Positions 11,725-23,199 of a stretch of 64,000 nucleotides of DNA are shown piece by piece. How positions within the stretch are numbered: the stretch's first letter is position 1; the number at the start of each line of letters is the position of its first letter. The notes under the pieces are model-generated. The model had not been told where the DNA came from. It worked only from the letters and a program-made list of their open reading frames with translations, and did no database searches. Source of the stretch: Voacanga thouarsii (Eukaryota > Streptophyta > Magnoliopsida > Gentianales > Apocynaceae); contig JANUWF010002430.1 of assembly GCA_026120185.1 (NCBI GenBank), positions 98,976 to 162,975 on the forward strand. The letters run 5' to 3'. Position numbers and translations under genes: made by a program.

Positions 11725-11985
11725 TACTTCCCAACCATTTATCCTTAAGGTCATTGCAGCCCCCAAAGGCAATCCCGATTTTTCAGCTACTAGAGGTATT
11801 ATTTGCAGTTGGTTGCAGTCTATGGAGCTTCTTTTTGAGACAAGCTACTAATCTGGAGGCTGAATTAGAAGCTCTATTAGAAGGCGTCTAGCTGTGTTCA
11901 AAGCTAGGTATCTAGATAAGTTCTAATTCAGTTAGATTCTCAGGTTCTCATGGTTTCTCAACTGGAAGCATGGTAGCAAGTTCCC
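11725..11985 (+). pseudogene. RNase H (RVT_3-type) fragment of a retroelement
   Basis: Two adjoining frames recall the plant non-LTR RNase H domain: PKGNPDFSATRGII near 11760-11800, resembling the SKGNPG..GAGGII strand of the family, and after a frameshift ATNLEAELEALLEGV near 11846-11891, resembling the substrate-contacting helix. A stop follows at once. The first catalytic Asp is not identifiable. The likely source is the C-terminus of a LINE ORF2 or a LINE-derived host RNase H. The relic is short and degenerate, so moderate confidence only. Confidence 0.45.
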
Positions 11986-12700
11986 TTTAATAAAAATAAA
12001 ATAAAGGAAAGAAGATGGTGGTGGCAAGGGGAATTGATCAGAATGGCCCCTTGCTTCAACCGGCTGAGGTTGTCCTGAAATGGCCTCAACACATTCGCTA
12101 AATGCGTCCACTAGGACCCATTTACATAATGCATCTTTATACCAATTATTTCTCGAACCAAATTCTAAGACGCATATTTGTAAAGCGTTCTAATATGATG
12201 CATTTACCTAATGCGTCATTATTCTTATATGCGTCCTTAATACCACTTTTCAAAATCAGAAATAAATCGCACTGATAATGTCCCCTATTTTTTCTAGTCA
12301 TTCATTTCATGATTCGAAAATTGTGTATTACCTAATTTAGAATGAATTACTCAATTCTTCATTTTAGTTTTAATAAAAAAAGAAATTTTCATGGTATTGG
12401 GAAATAGATCTTAATTTATGCAAGCCACTAACTTGGGCTTATAATAATTAGTAAAAATACAATTGATCTGTCCATTCAACTACTTTAAGTGTTCATATAA
12501 TTGAATGATATTTTTTTAAAACATTTATGTAACCATGGTTTAGTTTGAAAATGCCAGAAATCAGAATAGTCAATGTGAAACGAAAAAGTAACTTGAGTAA
12601 ATAGTTTTTTTATAGTACAAGCGCATGTAATTGCACAATTTATTGTTTAGGTTCAAAGCGAGCATTGTTACAATTTCATTTGTTATGTCCTACTTGATGG
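11986..12700. other. Non-coding DNA with ATGCGTC motif cluster
   Basis: There is no gene here. Between 12102 and 12235 the 7-mer ATGCGTC or its complement occurs four times (12102-12108, 12169-12175 inverted, 12211-12217, 12229-12235), with weaker variants between. It lies next to the 3' end of the Mutator-like transposase and may be subterminal sequence of that element. Confidence 0.45.
12102..12235. repeat. ATGCGTC motif cluster, left
   Basis: Four exact copies of ATGCGTC/GACGCAT in 134 bp. Three more exact copies lie at 15501-15785 on the other side of the transposase, mostly inverted. Clustered short motifs near both ends are typical transposase-binding subterminal repeats, but no terminal inverted repeat or duplication could be fixed. 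Confidence 0.45.
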
Positions 12701-12713
12701 CAATTTTTGCATC

Positions 12714-14830
12714 TTAGGGGGGAGCTTTTATTTCGGTAATCCATCTCACCTCAAAAATGTATGGTACATCTTTGGCCAGGTCTATTACCTGTAAGCGTTG
12801 GTGTGCAACCCTCAAACAAGAAGTGAGCAATGGGCCAGGTATTTTCATTGTCGATAGGGTAGAAGTCATGCTTGTAAGTTGAAATGTACTTCTTTGTGGA
12901 GTAAATAGGCAGAACAAAATCTGAAGGTTGCCAGCCACAGTGCTGACAGATTGCAAATACATGTGTGCACGACAATTCAAAAATATTTCATTTCATGCAG
13001 CTACAATCCCATGAGGACATCTTAACTATATAAACGTTGTTACCTTTGCCACCAGTTCTTACGGGTGTCCTTACACTGAAAATTTCAGAGCTTTCATTAT
13101 ACTACATAACCCTGTAAGATCTAGCCTTTTGTGAAGCTGCCTGGAATGTATTCCATATCAACGGAGAAAATGGTTTGTTGCAGTAGGTAGCCTCAGACCG
13201 ATGAAGATTAAAGTATTCGACAATCATTATGAATGTTGCATTAACCAATACTTTGATTGGTAATGCTCGTGTTTTTTTTAGAACACAATTCAATGACTCG
13301 GATAAATTGGTTATCATACATCTATATCGATATCCACCATCATGTAAAAGTGTCCACTTTTCGGGGCCAATCTGCATCAACTAGTTGTTATCTTCTTGGT
13401 TGTGTTCTCTTACTTCATTCACTATAGATTGGAACTTAGATTTCTTTCTCTCTGTTCCAGCTTTGTACATCAGTCGCTTCAACTCCTTATTCTTGAAATG
13501 TCCATTGAACTTGGCACAAACGTAACATAGACAGAACCTGTGAACTTCCATTAGTTCAATCCATCTAGGCTATATCCTCATAGCAGACAAGATACCTGTG
13601 TGTCTGTCGAACACAACACAAACATGTCTTTCGCGCACAACATGACTCCGGAATAGTCTTAGAAACCATCCCCAACTCTCTATTGATTCAGCATCAACAA
13701 TTGCAAAGGCTAGAGGAAATAGATGGTTATTAGCATCCCAGGTACTGGCAATCAACAACACACCCATATATGCCCCTCTTAAATGAGTCCCGTCAATTGA
13801 AATCACAGGGCGACAATGCCTAAATCCCTCGATTGCTGGCTTGAAGGCCTAAAAAAAAATCGAAATATGTTAATGTCTCCAGCACTGATGTTGTGGTGTT
13901 TTCAATGCACTATTGTACAGGAATTTGATTCTTGTAATGCCAACATATAGTTAGAAAATACTCTGAAAGTGTCAGACCATCTGTCATATAGCAACTTAAC
14001 AACGGCTTTTCGAGCATACCACCCATTCCGATACGAACATCTAGCCTAAAATTTCTTGTTAATAATAACCCCTAGCATAGTGCTAACGCATGTCTCTGGG
14101 TCATCCCTGATGAGATGTAGTATGTGTGCTGTGCAATAAACTTATGGGACAAATTCTTATTGTTGTTTTTTTTACCCTCTGCAAACATGTGTGCTCGCCA
14201 TTCTAAACTGATATTTTCCATCATCCACTGCTAGCTTTCTTAATGATTCTTACATACCATACACGTGGATTTTGCTCGGTGTTGTTCCTGCAATAGGTTG
14301 TCTAAATTGCGCTCTTACTCTTGATTACAATGAACTTGCATCCTTTCCTCACGTTCTAAAATCTTACGGTATAAACTACTTTTTTCTTATCTTGGAAACA
14401 CATTTTATGGCATAATTCCCAATTCGCTACTGACCCTTCATCAACTCGCAAGTCATCTCCGGCATAGAAAAAGTCACCTTCATGTGATCCCATACCAATG
14501 TCTTGCAAACTGCTATAAGAATGTATATGGGTGTCGTGTGTCGGTATGTGTTGTGTTGGTGCTAGTGAAGCCGAAAAGGTCATATGATATAGGTCTACAT
14601 CATAATGGTCACTGCCACAGCTGCTGCTATCATCACAGTCATCCGCGACGGTAGCATCAAACCCATGATCTCCATCCAAGCCGAAGGCACCAACGTTGTC
14701 AGAGGTTGGTCCAATTGAGTCTATGACTGCTATGCCATTAATTATTGGTGGCTCCGTTGATCTAGTTTCTTGGATATTAGTGGGGAATATGTTCGAAAGT
14801 CTCAGTTGGCATTGGCATATGTACATGTTG
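12714..14830 (-). pseudogene. Mutator-like (MULE) transposase
   Basis: The transposase cuts and pastes its own element in the nucleus. From the 5' side (14826) there is an acidic Asp/Ser-rich N-terminal stretch, then the MULE core at 13806-13570 with ISIDGTHL (first acidic residue of the DDE triad), FPLAFAIVDAES and WGWFL. Then come HDGGYRYRCMITNLSESLN at about 13340-13280 and a SWIM zinc finger at about 13015-12960 (CSC then CTH), followed by IYSTKKYISTYKHDFYP. In-frame stops occur throughout, for example after SAMRI near 13570, near 13380, at 13102 and inside the SWIM finger. It is recognisable but dead. It lies downstream, on the same strand, of the plant mobile domain ORF. Confidence 0.88.
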
Positions 14831-15500
14831 ATTTGGATTAGTAGTCAGATAGTTGTGTTGAAGAAGCCACTGATTTTGAAAATTTGTAGTTGGCAACTGG
14901 TCCTGTTGGAGCAGTATAGCTATGTAGGGCCCAACATTGAGCGAATTGAACCCCATAAGTGAGGTTAATGCTGTTGGAATGCCAGGGCCAAGGTACTGGT
15001 CTTGTGCATGAGGAATCTATGATACATCAACTTTTATTGCTTGTTTGGGGTATGTATTCATATAAATATGTATGCCACTTTCCTTAAAAATAGGTGGCAA
15101 GGTCCATATGGCTTTCATATTAGTTTCATCCTCTAATAAAAGTAACCACCATTGAACCATTAAACCATACACCCAGGGATACCTCATGGATATCTATAAT
15201 GTTGTCGTCGTGCTATCAGTTCTCACATATGAACGGATTTTTTTGGTCAGTTGCTCAAATTATATTTTTTGTTGTATGTTTAACTTGTTTTGACATGGGC
15301 AATCAAAACGAACTGAACTCCAGCTTTATAGGAAATCATGCAATCCCAGAAGAAATCGAGAGTTATCAGTGATTCAAAAGCAATGACTATTGAAAATCAG
15401 AGTTGAGATGAATGTATGTAAGGAGGATGGAAAACTATATTAATGCATATTTCTTCATATCTGAATTAACCTGCGGATGAAGCTAATTTATAAGACAAAG

Positions 15501-15785
15501 GACGCATTACGTCATTGCCTCCTCTGAGGCAAAAGACGCATTAATATAATGTGACATCTGACGTAAACAGTCAAATCTATGCAGCTTTGTAAAGAAGCAA
15601 AGCTAATTCGACTGAAAAGTGTCAATGATGCAATAATGAATTGTGTCTTCTGAATTCCTCAGTCAAATCTCATGCATCTTATAATTATATAGCAACTTAA
15701 CTCGTGCTAAAAGGCCCAAAATTCCTGGGATAACTCATTAAAAGAATGCATCATCTAACTCTATAGCACATTAAACAAATGCGTC
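15501..15785. repeat. ATGCGTC motif cluster, right
   Basis: Exact copies at 15501-15507 and 15535-15541 (both GACGCAT) and 15779-15785 (ATGCGTC), with near matches at 16001-16007 and 16016-16022. Orientation is mainly opposite to the left cluster. Confidence 0.4.
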
Positions 15786-16107
15786 CTATAGTTCACAGGG
15801 TCAATCCTGGCACTGGCAAGCATGTAGAGTAAGTTCATGTTAATAGCATAGCCTTAAAAGGTAGTCCAGTACGTGTTTGCATAGATATTGTATGTCATAG
15901 AACCACTACTTTTTCTAAGTCAAAGATTGTCTTACGTATATCTTAAACATATGTAAATAATAGTTTTCAAGCTAAAAAGCCAAAAATCAAAATCAGATAG
16001 AACGCATTTTAGTAATGTGTCCTAAGGTAACAACACATTATTAAAATGAATTCTTGGCAACATAATATTATTACTAAAGGCTGCTCTGAGTAATACAGAA
16101 TCTTTTC

Positions 16108-16216
16108 GACAGCTAAAAACTGATAAAGTTGAACTAGGCACATTTTAAACTTATATTGAGTAGACTTACGATGCTCAGATATTTTTATAGTTTAGCTTCA
16201 ACAGTTTTTAGCTGTC
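16108..16216. repeat. 15-bp perfect inverted repeat
   Basis: Arms at 16108-16122 and 16202-16216 separated by 79 bases; transcription would give a stem-loop. No duplication flanks it, so it is not clearly a MITE. Confidence 0.5.
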
Positions 16217-16495
16217 AGATACATTCATTTTTGCTCACGACAACCTTTGGCAATAATATTTTTTAGTTAGTAGTCACAAAATCCATTAAAGTTAGCACTG
16301 ATAACAATATAGAATAAAGTTAGTACCAATAACAATACACAATAATGTTAGCCACAAAATCCATCTAGGTCCCGTAGCATCTAGGCCTAATGGTGTGCTT
16401 GGGGTAGCTAATGTCTATAGCCGGCACCCTAGATGACTCATGATGATAATCGCGTTGACGCCTCTGGGCTAAACTATCCCAAAATCGGCTCTAGG

Positions 16496-18780
16496 CTATG
16501 ACCTTGGTGACAAGTCCTCGGTAGTCACCTGTGTTACTCCCTCTGGACCCTGTGTAGCCAAATCATCCTTATGGTCTGAAGCAAAGCCTTCTTCAGGGAC
16601 TGGTGAAAGATAAATGGCATCGAACATTAAATAATATAGTGTCTGCACATCTATCGTGCTCTCTCCAGATGGACCCGTCTCAGACTTTCGCCAAGAACTA
16701 GATGGTGCATCCTGAGTCTCCATATATGGTTGTGATGGGGATAGTAATATTACTGGCTTTTCTCCCTCAGGCTGAAAAGGTTCTTGATTTGGGACTATGC
16801 CTCAGACGTCACGATGCTGTTTCTCGCCTCGGTGCTGGCCTGAAATTGATCGACCCTTGACTTGTGCTTTAGGGCCTTTCCATGCCGCCTGCTCGAGAAA
16901 GGCTAATGTGTTGGGATCCGACACAGGAAAACCATCGACGTTGGTGGTATCATTCCCAGCTACAGTGATAGTCCGTGTGCCCCTGTCTCTAATCCACTGA
17001 AATACATCCCGTGATCTCATGTCAGCCTCCAGAATAGCCTCAGATGCGATAGAAATGGCTAAACGAATAAAATCTGCCTGTGCCATAAGTGTAGCAAAAT
17101 AACAATTCACTCATTAAGCGTTAATAAATTACTTTGTAATGGAAAAAAATAAAAAAAGACAAAGCGATGAAATATTAAAATGCATCATAATTGTAGCGGC
17201 TGAACTAGCAACCTGATTGCCCTCCGGCTCGGCGCCAAGTGGAGTTGGATTACTAATATGCTACCGAGTCTTAAGTCAATACCAGTGCATATAACCTGGG
17301 TCTGCTCTGATGCCTGGCATGCTAACGATGACCATCTAACATCGTGCAGCCCACAGCTCTATATATGTTGCGTGTTGAATGTACCAATTTGTCATATGGT
17401 TCCACCTAGTCCCAATCACGTGCAACTTAGAATGCTAGCTACAGAGTGGAGGAACGAACTGTAATAGACCAAACTATTAAAACACGCAATCGGGATGGTG
17501 GAACTCCATGACATCCCAGTAAATTAGCGGGATCTGTAAATGCCAAATTCTACCTGCATGTTACATGGAGGGGTCTGTGAATGCCAGATTTCAGAATCCT
17601 TCGTGTAACGTGCAGACAAAAACTTCACCACTAACTCATCATAATTAAGCCACCAGATAAACTACATACATTATGTTAACAAAACTTAAAATTATTAGTA
17701 ATACTAAAAAAAAAAAAAAAGTCCATAGTTAGTGCAAATACTTATGTGGGTCTTGTGCATAGCATCTAACTGATCCTTATATGTAACTAAAACGTGGGAA
17801 CTTGTCCACTAGAGATGTAGCCGCACATCCTATCATGCACCATATGGTGCAAACGGAGGGACTGCAAATATAACTACTCTATCAGGACATAATACAGCCA
17901 AACCCATAACTATAGAAGAAAGATAGGTATTGGATTGCTAGAGCTATAAAAACCTTACTGTATTGTACATAAAACCTTACCTAAAGTAGGACTATAGGCC
18001 CACAAATCTCCCGTGCCATTGGATTAGTAGCATCGCATAAACATCTGTACAACCATGCTAGAATCACGCTGCCCCAACTAAGTCGACAACATAAAGCAAA
18101 ATCTTCAAGGAATGGTAAAAAATGCAAAGAAAGCAAGTGACCTGACTTATCCGACATAAGCAGGCTTCCAATAAGAAGAAATATAAGCCCATGAGCCCTT
18201 TGTTGCACCCATATCTCGATGACATCATTTGGAAAGGGAAGTGACAAATACGCCTCCAAGGCTAACTTATGAAGTTGGTTACCTCTGAAATGCTCGTCTT
18301 GAGGATGAAATCCTAGAAGTCTATATATAATATCACTCCAAACTGGTCACGAATGTCCATAGACCTTTCCTACGACTGGCTTACCATCAAACAACAATCC
18401 CCATAAAATAGTGACGTCTTGTAGTGTTACAGTGGCCTCACCCACCTAGAAGTGAAATGTATGTGTCTCTGGACACCATCACTCAACTAGCACAATTACT
18501 AGTGCGTGGTCCACCTGTAGGTGCCTAGCTCTACAGAACCCGCCAAACCCAGTTAGATCTATGTAATGCATTACCCGATTATTGCATGGATACACTTCCC
18601 GAATATAGGAATCATAATGCCTAAACAATAATGAAACCTCACAAATCTTAGCATGACATGCCTAAATAAGAGAAGATCGATGATCGGTCTGTCGCATAAT
18701 TATGTCCTCTACGATAGGTCCTGGAACTATACTAGCATGTACTAGGTCCATCCTAAGAAATAGTGCTAAATTAAAATTGT
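16496..18780 (-). pseudogene. Plant mobile domain (PMD / aminotransferase-like) protein
   Basis: PMD proteins (MAIN/MAIL family) exist both as host nuclear proteins and as passengers of Mutator-like and gypsy elements. From 18780 leftwards: a start-like segment; then, around 18490-18390, the family signature PETHTFHF, VGEATVTLQDVTILWGL and DGKPVVG; then at 18259-17981 the core with DKSGHLLSLHFLPFLEDF and SWGSVILAWLYRCLCDA. Less conserved C-terminal parts lie at 17110-16802 and 16723-16496. Stops interrupt the domain, so it is not functional as it stands. Its strand and position, 5' of the transposase, suggest a passenger gene of a MULE, but a separate insertion is possible. Confidence 0.75.
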
Positions 18781-18794
18781 TAACATTCAAACCG

Positions 18795-19321
18795 TCTAAT
18801 TAGTACGTGTACCATTCAGCCTCTTTACCTGCTGAAGCCAACGCTATAAATTCAGCTTTCATAGTTGAATGATCAAGACATGTTTGTTTCTTAGATTCCC
18901 AACTAACAGCACCACCCGCTATGGTAAATATCCAACCCGAGGTTGATAATATGTCACCAACTTTAGCAATCCAACTAGCATCAGAATAGCTTTCTAGTAC
19001 AGTAGGAAAATTAGAATAACATAATTGTAATTTGCGGTTCTTTTAAGATAACCAAGTACTCTTTCAATCGCTTTCCAGAGCTACACTTAGATTGCTTGTA
19101 AATCTTGACAATTTACTCACTGTAAAGGCTATAAAAGGTCTTGTGCAACATATAGCATACATCAAGCTTCCTATAACACTAGCATACTTCAATTGTTCTA
19201 TTGATCTGGCATCACTTTTTACTAGTTTAACACTAGAATCATATGTAGTATTATATTCTTTAATATTTAAGAATTTATATTTATTCAAGAGCTTCTCTAT
19301 ATAGTGAGTTTGACTTAACAT
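18795..19321 (-). pseudogene. Copia C1 pol fragment: end of RT and RNase H
   Basis: The segment at 19321-19064 carries SQTHYIEKLL, YASVIGSLMYA and CCTRPFIAF, typical of the C-terminal part of copia reverse transcriptase. A frameshift near 19060 leads to an RNase H portion with GGAVSWESKKQTCLDHSTMKAEF and EAEW (the Glu of the MEAE motif is kept as KAE). Protease, integrase and most of RT are missing. The fragment is degraded to about 175 codons. Confidence 0.85.
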
Positions 19322-19368
19322 GTAGTAACGAGCACATTAGACATGGAGGCCAACATGTAGTAACGAGC
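19317..19368. repeat. 17-bp repeat at a deletion junction
   Basis: AACATGTAGTAACGAGC occurs at 19317-19333 and 19352-19368, exactly where the copia gag frame passes into the reverse transcriptase frame. It looks like a duplication made during rejoining. Confidence 0.75.
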
Positions 19369-19686
19369 CATCTCGTCAACCTTCTTCCATGCTTTCTCGG
19401 CCTCTTTCTCTTCAGTGGTGGAACCCTCCCAGATAATAGGGCAAGTTTCGTATAGGTTATACTTATGCTACTCAGCAATGAGTATTATATCCAAGTTCCT
19501 TTTCCAATCCATATAATTTAGATATGTTAGCTTATTCTCACTGGGAATAACAGCCAAAGGACTAAAAGAACCTCCACCAATTATTTCTAAAAAATTGAAA
19601 ATAAAAGAAATCTCAATTTGTGAAAAAATAAAAATAATTTGTACTTTTATCCTCATATTAAATCTGATAATAGTTAACCCTATCAC
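19340..19686 (-). pseudogene. Copia C1 gag fragment
   Basis: Reading leftwards from about 19560, the frame contains LTYLNYMDWKRNLDI, the tryptophan-bearing N-terminal motif of copia gag, then after a frameshift KAWKKVDEMARYYMLASMSNV near 19400-19345, the second conserved gag helix. It ends at the 17-bp repeat and continues into pol. The nucleocapsid zinc knuckle, protease and integrase are gone. Confidence 0.8.
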
Positions 19687-19689
19687 TAT

Positions 19690-21315
19690 TATCTTTAATA
19701 TGATTAATTTGGCTCTTAGAAAAACTGATACAGCTTCTTGGAAAGATTAACAGTTTCTTAAGCTAAGTGTGTTAGCCATCATAAATTAATTTTCTTTCTA
19801 GGTAATGATCTAGAAGATAACTCTATTATGGGATGACCGTTTCTTCTCATTTCCTATGGACATTCCTCACACTATAACCTCCAACGTGGGTTGACCAATT
19901 ATAACACGTGTCCCAGGTTATTAATTATATCTATCCATTAGTTTTTAGATTCTTGTGGTATCTCCATCTTATACAGGTTCAATCCCAGGGTGACGCGAGG
20001 AGATCCACGATCACCAATGAGGAACGTGATGGAAGCCGTGGGGCTGTTGAAACCCCTCTCCCAATTAGTCTTTTAAAACAAGGGTTTTTAAAGAAAGTAT
20101 TTTTTGAAAATATCCCATAAAGTATCACTTAACTCTTTATAAAATATCTAAATTCATAAATCTCTATGTCAAGATAAAATCCTTTAAGAGAGTTTCTATG
20201 AATTTACTTTACACAGTTAAAACCTTAATGATTTCCAAAAATTTCCTTGTAAACTTTCTAGAGGCTTCGGTCTCAAATTTAATTTGACAAAAATAATTTT
20301 CTAATGCAAAAATAAAACAAAAATGGTTTTCCATTTTAACTTACAAAAATATCTAAATAAAAAATATTTTCTATGTCAATGATTAAATCTTTTGAGAAAA
20401 TATCCAAGGATTAATTTTTGTCCAAGTTCAAAATATCCATTTTTTTTAATTTGAAAAATATTTTCCTTGTCATAAATTTGCCAAAGACTTTGCTCTTTGA
20501 GAAAACGCACACATAGGGTACAAAAAGAATTAAGCATACTAGAAAACTATAAACGTCTTGTTTAATCTAAGTGTCCAAATAATAGAATTAAACACAATAA
20601 TTAATTAATGGTCTTATTTTATCGTAAATTTTATTTACTATTATCTTTTATGCAAAATATTCAAAGAATATTAACTATTGCAATAAAAATAACTTCTTTT
20701 GGTATAGGACCAAAAAAAAAAAAAATTCCCGCTGGTCCAGTGCACCCGCCACATTGGATCATAGCCCCATGGGAAAAACCCATGGACAGGGATCTGGTGG
20801 GGTGCCCGTGACTCGATGCTACCCGATTTCTGCTAGGAAACCGAGCTTGCACGAGGAAGCGGCTTCCGCAAGGAAGCCTTCCTCGCGAGTGCCATGCAGT
20901 CGAGGCCAACTCGGGCTCCGCTGCGGCTCAAAGCCACGGCTGGCTTGAAGAGCTTCGGCTCCTCTCACATTATGCAGCATAGCTCAGCTTCAACGGCTCA
21001 GCTTCATGGCTCAGTTTCTACAGTGACCTTCTTCTCCATGTTTCTTTGTGAATTGCAGACATTTTTGGACTCGTTTTTTTTTCACCGATTTTGACCAAAA
21101 CTCATCCAAAACAATCCACAAATGCTTATGCGTTTAATTATAGGCATACAAGAACACTACGAAAGCTTCAAAAATAACTTTTACAATATTCCTATGTCTC
21201 AACCGTGATACTTATAGAGAAACTACACATACCAGAAAATACGAAGGATTACTGATTTTAATCATTTAACCAAATTTATTCACTAACATGCAACCTATAT
21301 TACCATATAAGCCAT
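19690..21315 (-). other. Copia C1 leader region
   Basis: This lies between gag and the primer-binding site, with no protein similarity. The stretch 20730-21010 is markedly GC-rich against its AT-rich surroundings and has several GGCTTC and GCTCAGCTTC-like short repeats. Open frames here overlap on both strands and reflect composition rather than coding. Confidence 0.5.
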
Positions 21316-21327
21316 GCTCTGATAACA
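21316..21327 (-). promoter_or_regulatory. Primer-binding site of copia C1
   Basis: On the minus strand this reads TGTTATCAGAGC, one base from the TGGTATCAGAGC that pairs with initiator Met tRNA in plant copia elements. It lies two bases from the proposed LTR end. Confidence 0.7.
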
Positions 21328-21329
21328 CT

Positions 21330-23199
21330 TGAAGGCAAAACATGGCAAAACGAAAATTCACAAAACCATGCTAATGAAACAAAACATATGCAGAGACGCA
21401 ACGAAAGGAAAAATTTTTATACCTCTGTGCATGATCACTGGTCTAGGGGGTGCCGGCTGCATCTCGATCTGAACCACTTCTGGTCCTGAGATTAGTTCTT
21501 CTGGCTATTGTCCCACAAGCTGATGGCTTCTTCTAGGCATCAACGCAAACCCTCTTGGCTTTCGGAAAATAACCCCGCCTGAAATGCTTGGTGAAAGCTG
21601 TGGAAGAAGAGGATGATCTTACTACTCTAACAGAATGATATTGAGCATTAATCAGGAGAGTTTCTATGTCTCTATTCTTGCTTTCACAAAAACCAGAGAA
21701 GACCCACGAGAGAGAGAGAAGACGCCATAAGCTTTGAGGAGAAAAAAAAAAAAAAAGAACGTGAGGCTATGAACGTCTATGTTACCTTCTTAATCCTAAC
21801 AACCGTAATGATAGGTTATTATCTCGGAATTCAAAAATCAAATAGAAGCCCTAAGGCCCATGTTATGTTAAGCAATTAAACAGGCCTTCGGACCTATGGC
21901 CCAATTCATTGGGTTAAACCTTTTACTTTAATTTAATTATTCTTGGATTGAAACAAGCCCAATAATTAAATTAATTAAATAACCTAATGGACCAATATAA
22001 ACATCAAGCCTTGGCCCAGCTCATTGGGTTAAGCTTTTAATTCAATTTAATTATTCTTGGACTAATACAAGCTCAATAAACTAAATGGGCCAATAAATAA
22101 TTCTCTCTTTGGACCTTTTATTTTATTTTAACCCAATAAATAAACCAGGCTACTCGAATAAAATAAAATTCATTTAATATAAGATCAATCCCTCAACCCA
22201 AACCCATCAAGACTTATAAGTTATTTCGAGGACCAAAAGACACATCGCCTTGCTACTAAAATGACCAAAATACCCCTGTTATAGAAATAATTGTATTTTA
22301 CATTTTAAATATTTTCTAATATCACCATAAGGAAATACTAACCACAAGGACAATCCTACATTAGCAAAGTCTCTGACCTACAGGTGTAATGACTAAAATA
22401 CCCCTCTACGCTTCGCCGTACATTTTAAAGAGGAAGAGTATACTAACGCCTCTCTAAAAGACATCTATCATCCTTAGACCTCTAGTTCAATGATCCATGA
22501 CTCCTGGATTATTTCAACTTTCCAAGAAAGCAGCCCTAAAGCTAACATCTAAGTCATATTGCCAAGGCTCTGGATATTTAGATTATTCTAACAGTCACAA
22601 GGGGCGATATAACGCAGAAGCTATCTTGTATAAGTCTATCTTAACTAACTAGTCACATATACCCAATATACAATTATATCGACTCTATGATAGAATCTCA
22701 ACTACAGCATATCAAAGTACATGTTTTCAGTTTCTTCAGACCACTAACTCATACTCAAGCGGTAGAGTATTAGTCTACGTTGTAGCAGTAATAGTCTGCA
22801 TTTCTTCTAAATAGTACTTTTAGAAACCACTATTACAGGTCCTATTCTACGTATTCAAAATACACTCATGCTATGAAGTGAGTGGACTACTTACTGGCTA
22901 AAGGTAAGTTATTCCCCATTTGGAATTCATAACACAATAACCTAAATATGATGAGATTTTCATTCTCATCAATTGATTAAGAATAAACGTTTATGTGTTA
23001 AGTAACCCGTGATCCATACCTTACTGTGAAAGACCACCATTCACATAGATCACTTACTTAAACACAATGGATCTTTTCCAAACGTAAATCGTGCATAAAT
23101 AAAATGTAAATTCACAAATAAATTTTGAGAATAAATTCTTTTGCTAATAAAATCGATAATTACATCAGAAAACTAGTCTAGAGGGCATACACTCCAACA
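21330..23199 (-). mobile_element. 5' LTR of copia C1
   Basis: About 1.87 kb. On the minus strand it begins TGTTGGAGTGTATGCCC, a common start for plant copia LTRs, and ends ...CCTTCA just before the primer-binding site, giving TG...CA termini. It includes a (GA) stretch near 21708-21720, an A run at 21744-21757, and an imperfect tandem repeat with a 115-bp period (TCATTGGGTTAA at 21906 and 22021). No duplication could be verified, because the other end is missing. Confidence 0.6.

Larger units (their letters stand above)
14831..16480. other. Spacer between transposase and PMD gene
   Basis: No gene recognised. It holds the right ATGCGTC cluster (15501-15785, with looser variants to 16022), a small hairpin at 15515-15532 (TTGCCTC and GAGGCAA), and a 15-bp perfect inverted repeat GACAGCTAAAAACTG at 16108-16122 and 16202-16216. 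Confidence 0.5.
18790..23199 (-). mobile_element. Truncated copia element C1
   Basis: A minus-strand Ty1/copia element: LTR at 21330-23199, primer-binding site 21316-21327, leader down to about 19560, gag start near 19540, a gag-to-RT deletion junction near 19320-19370, and RNase H to about 18795. No 3' LTR is found to the left, where the PMD region begins, so the 3' end is lost. Confidence 0.75.

Noticed and set aside
20655..20725. SINE suggested by an A run at 20709-20724
   Set aside because: No A or B boxes and no duplication on either side of the run.
20608..21094. Several overlapping open frames on both strands in the GC-rich island
   Set aside because: Frames on both strands overlap and match nothing. 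GC-rich composition with few stops explains them.
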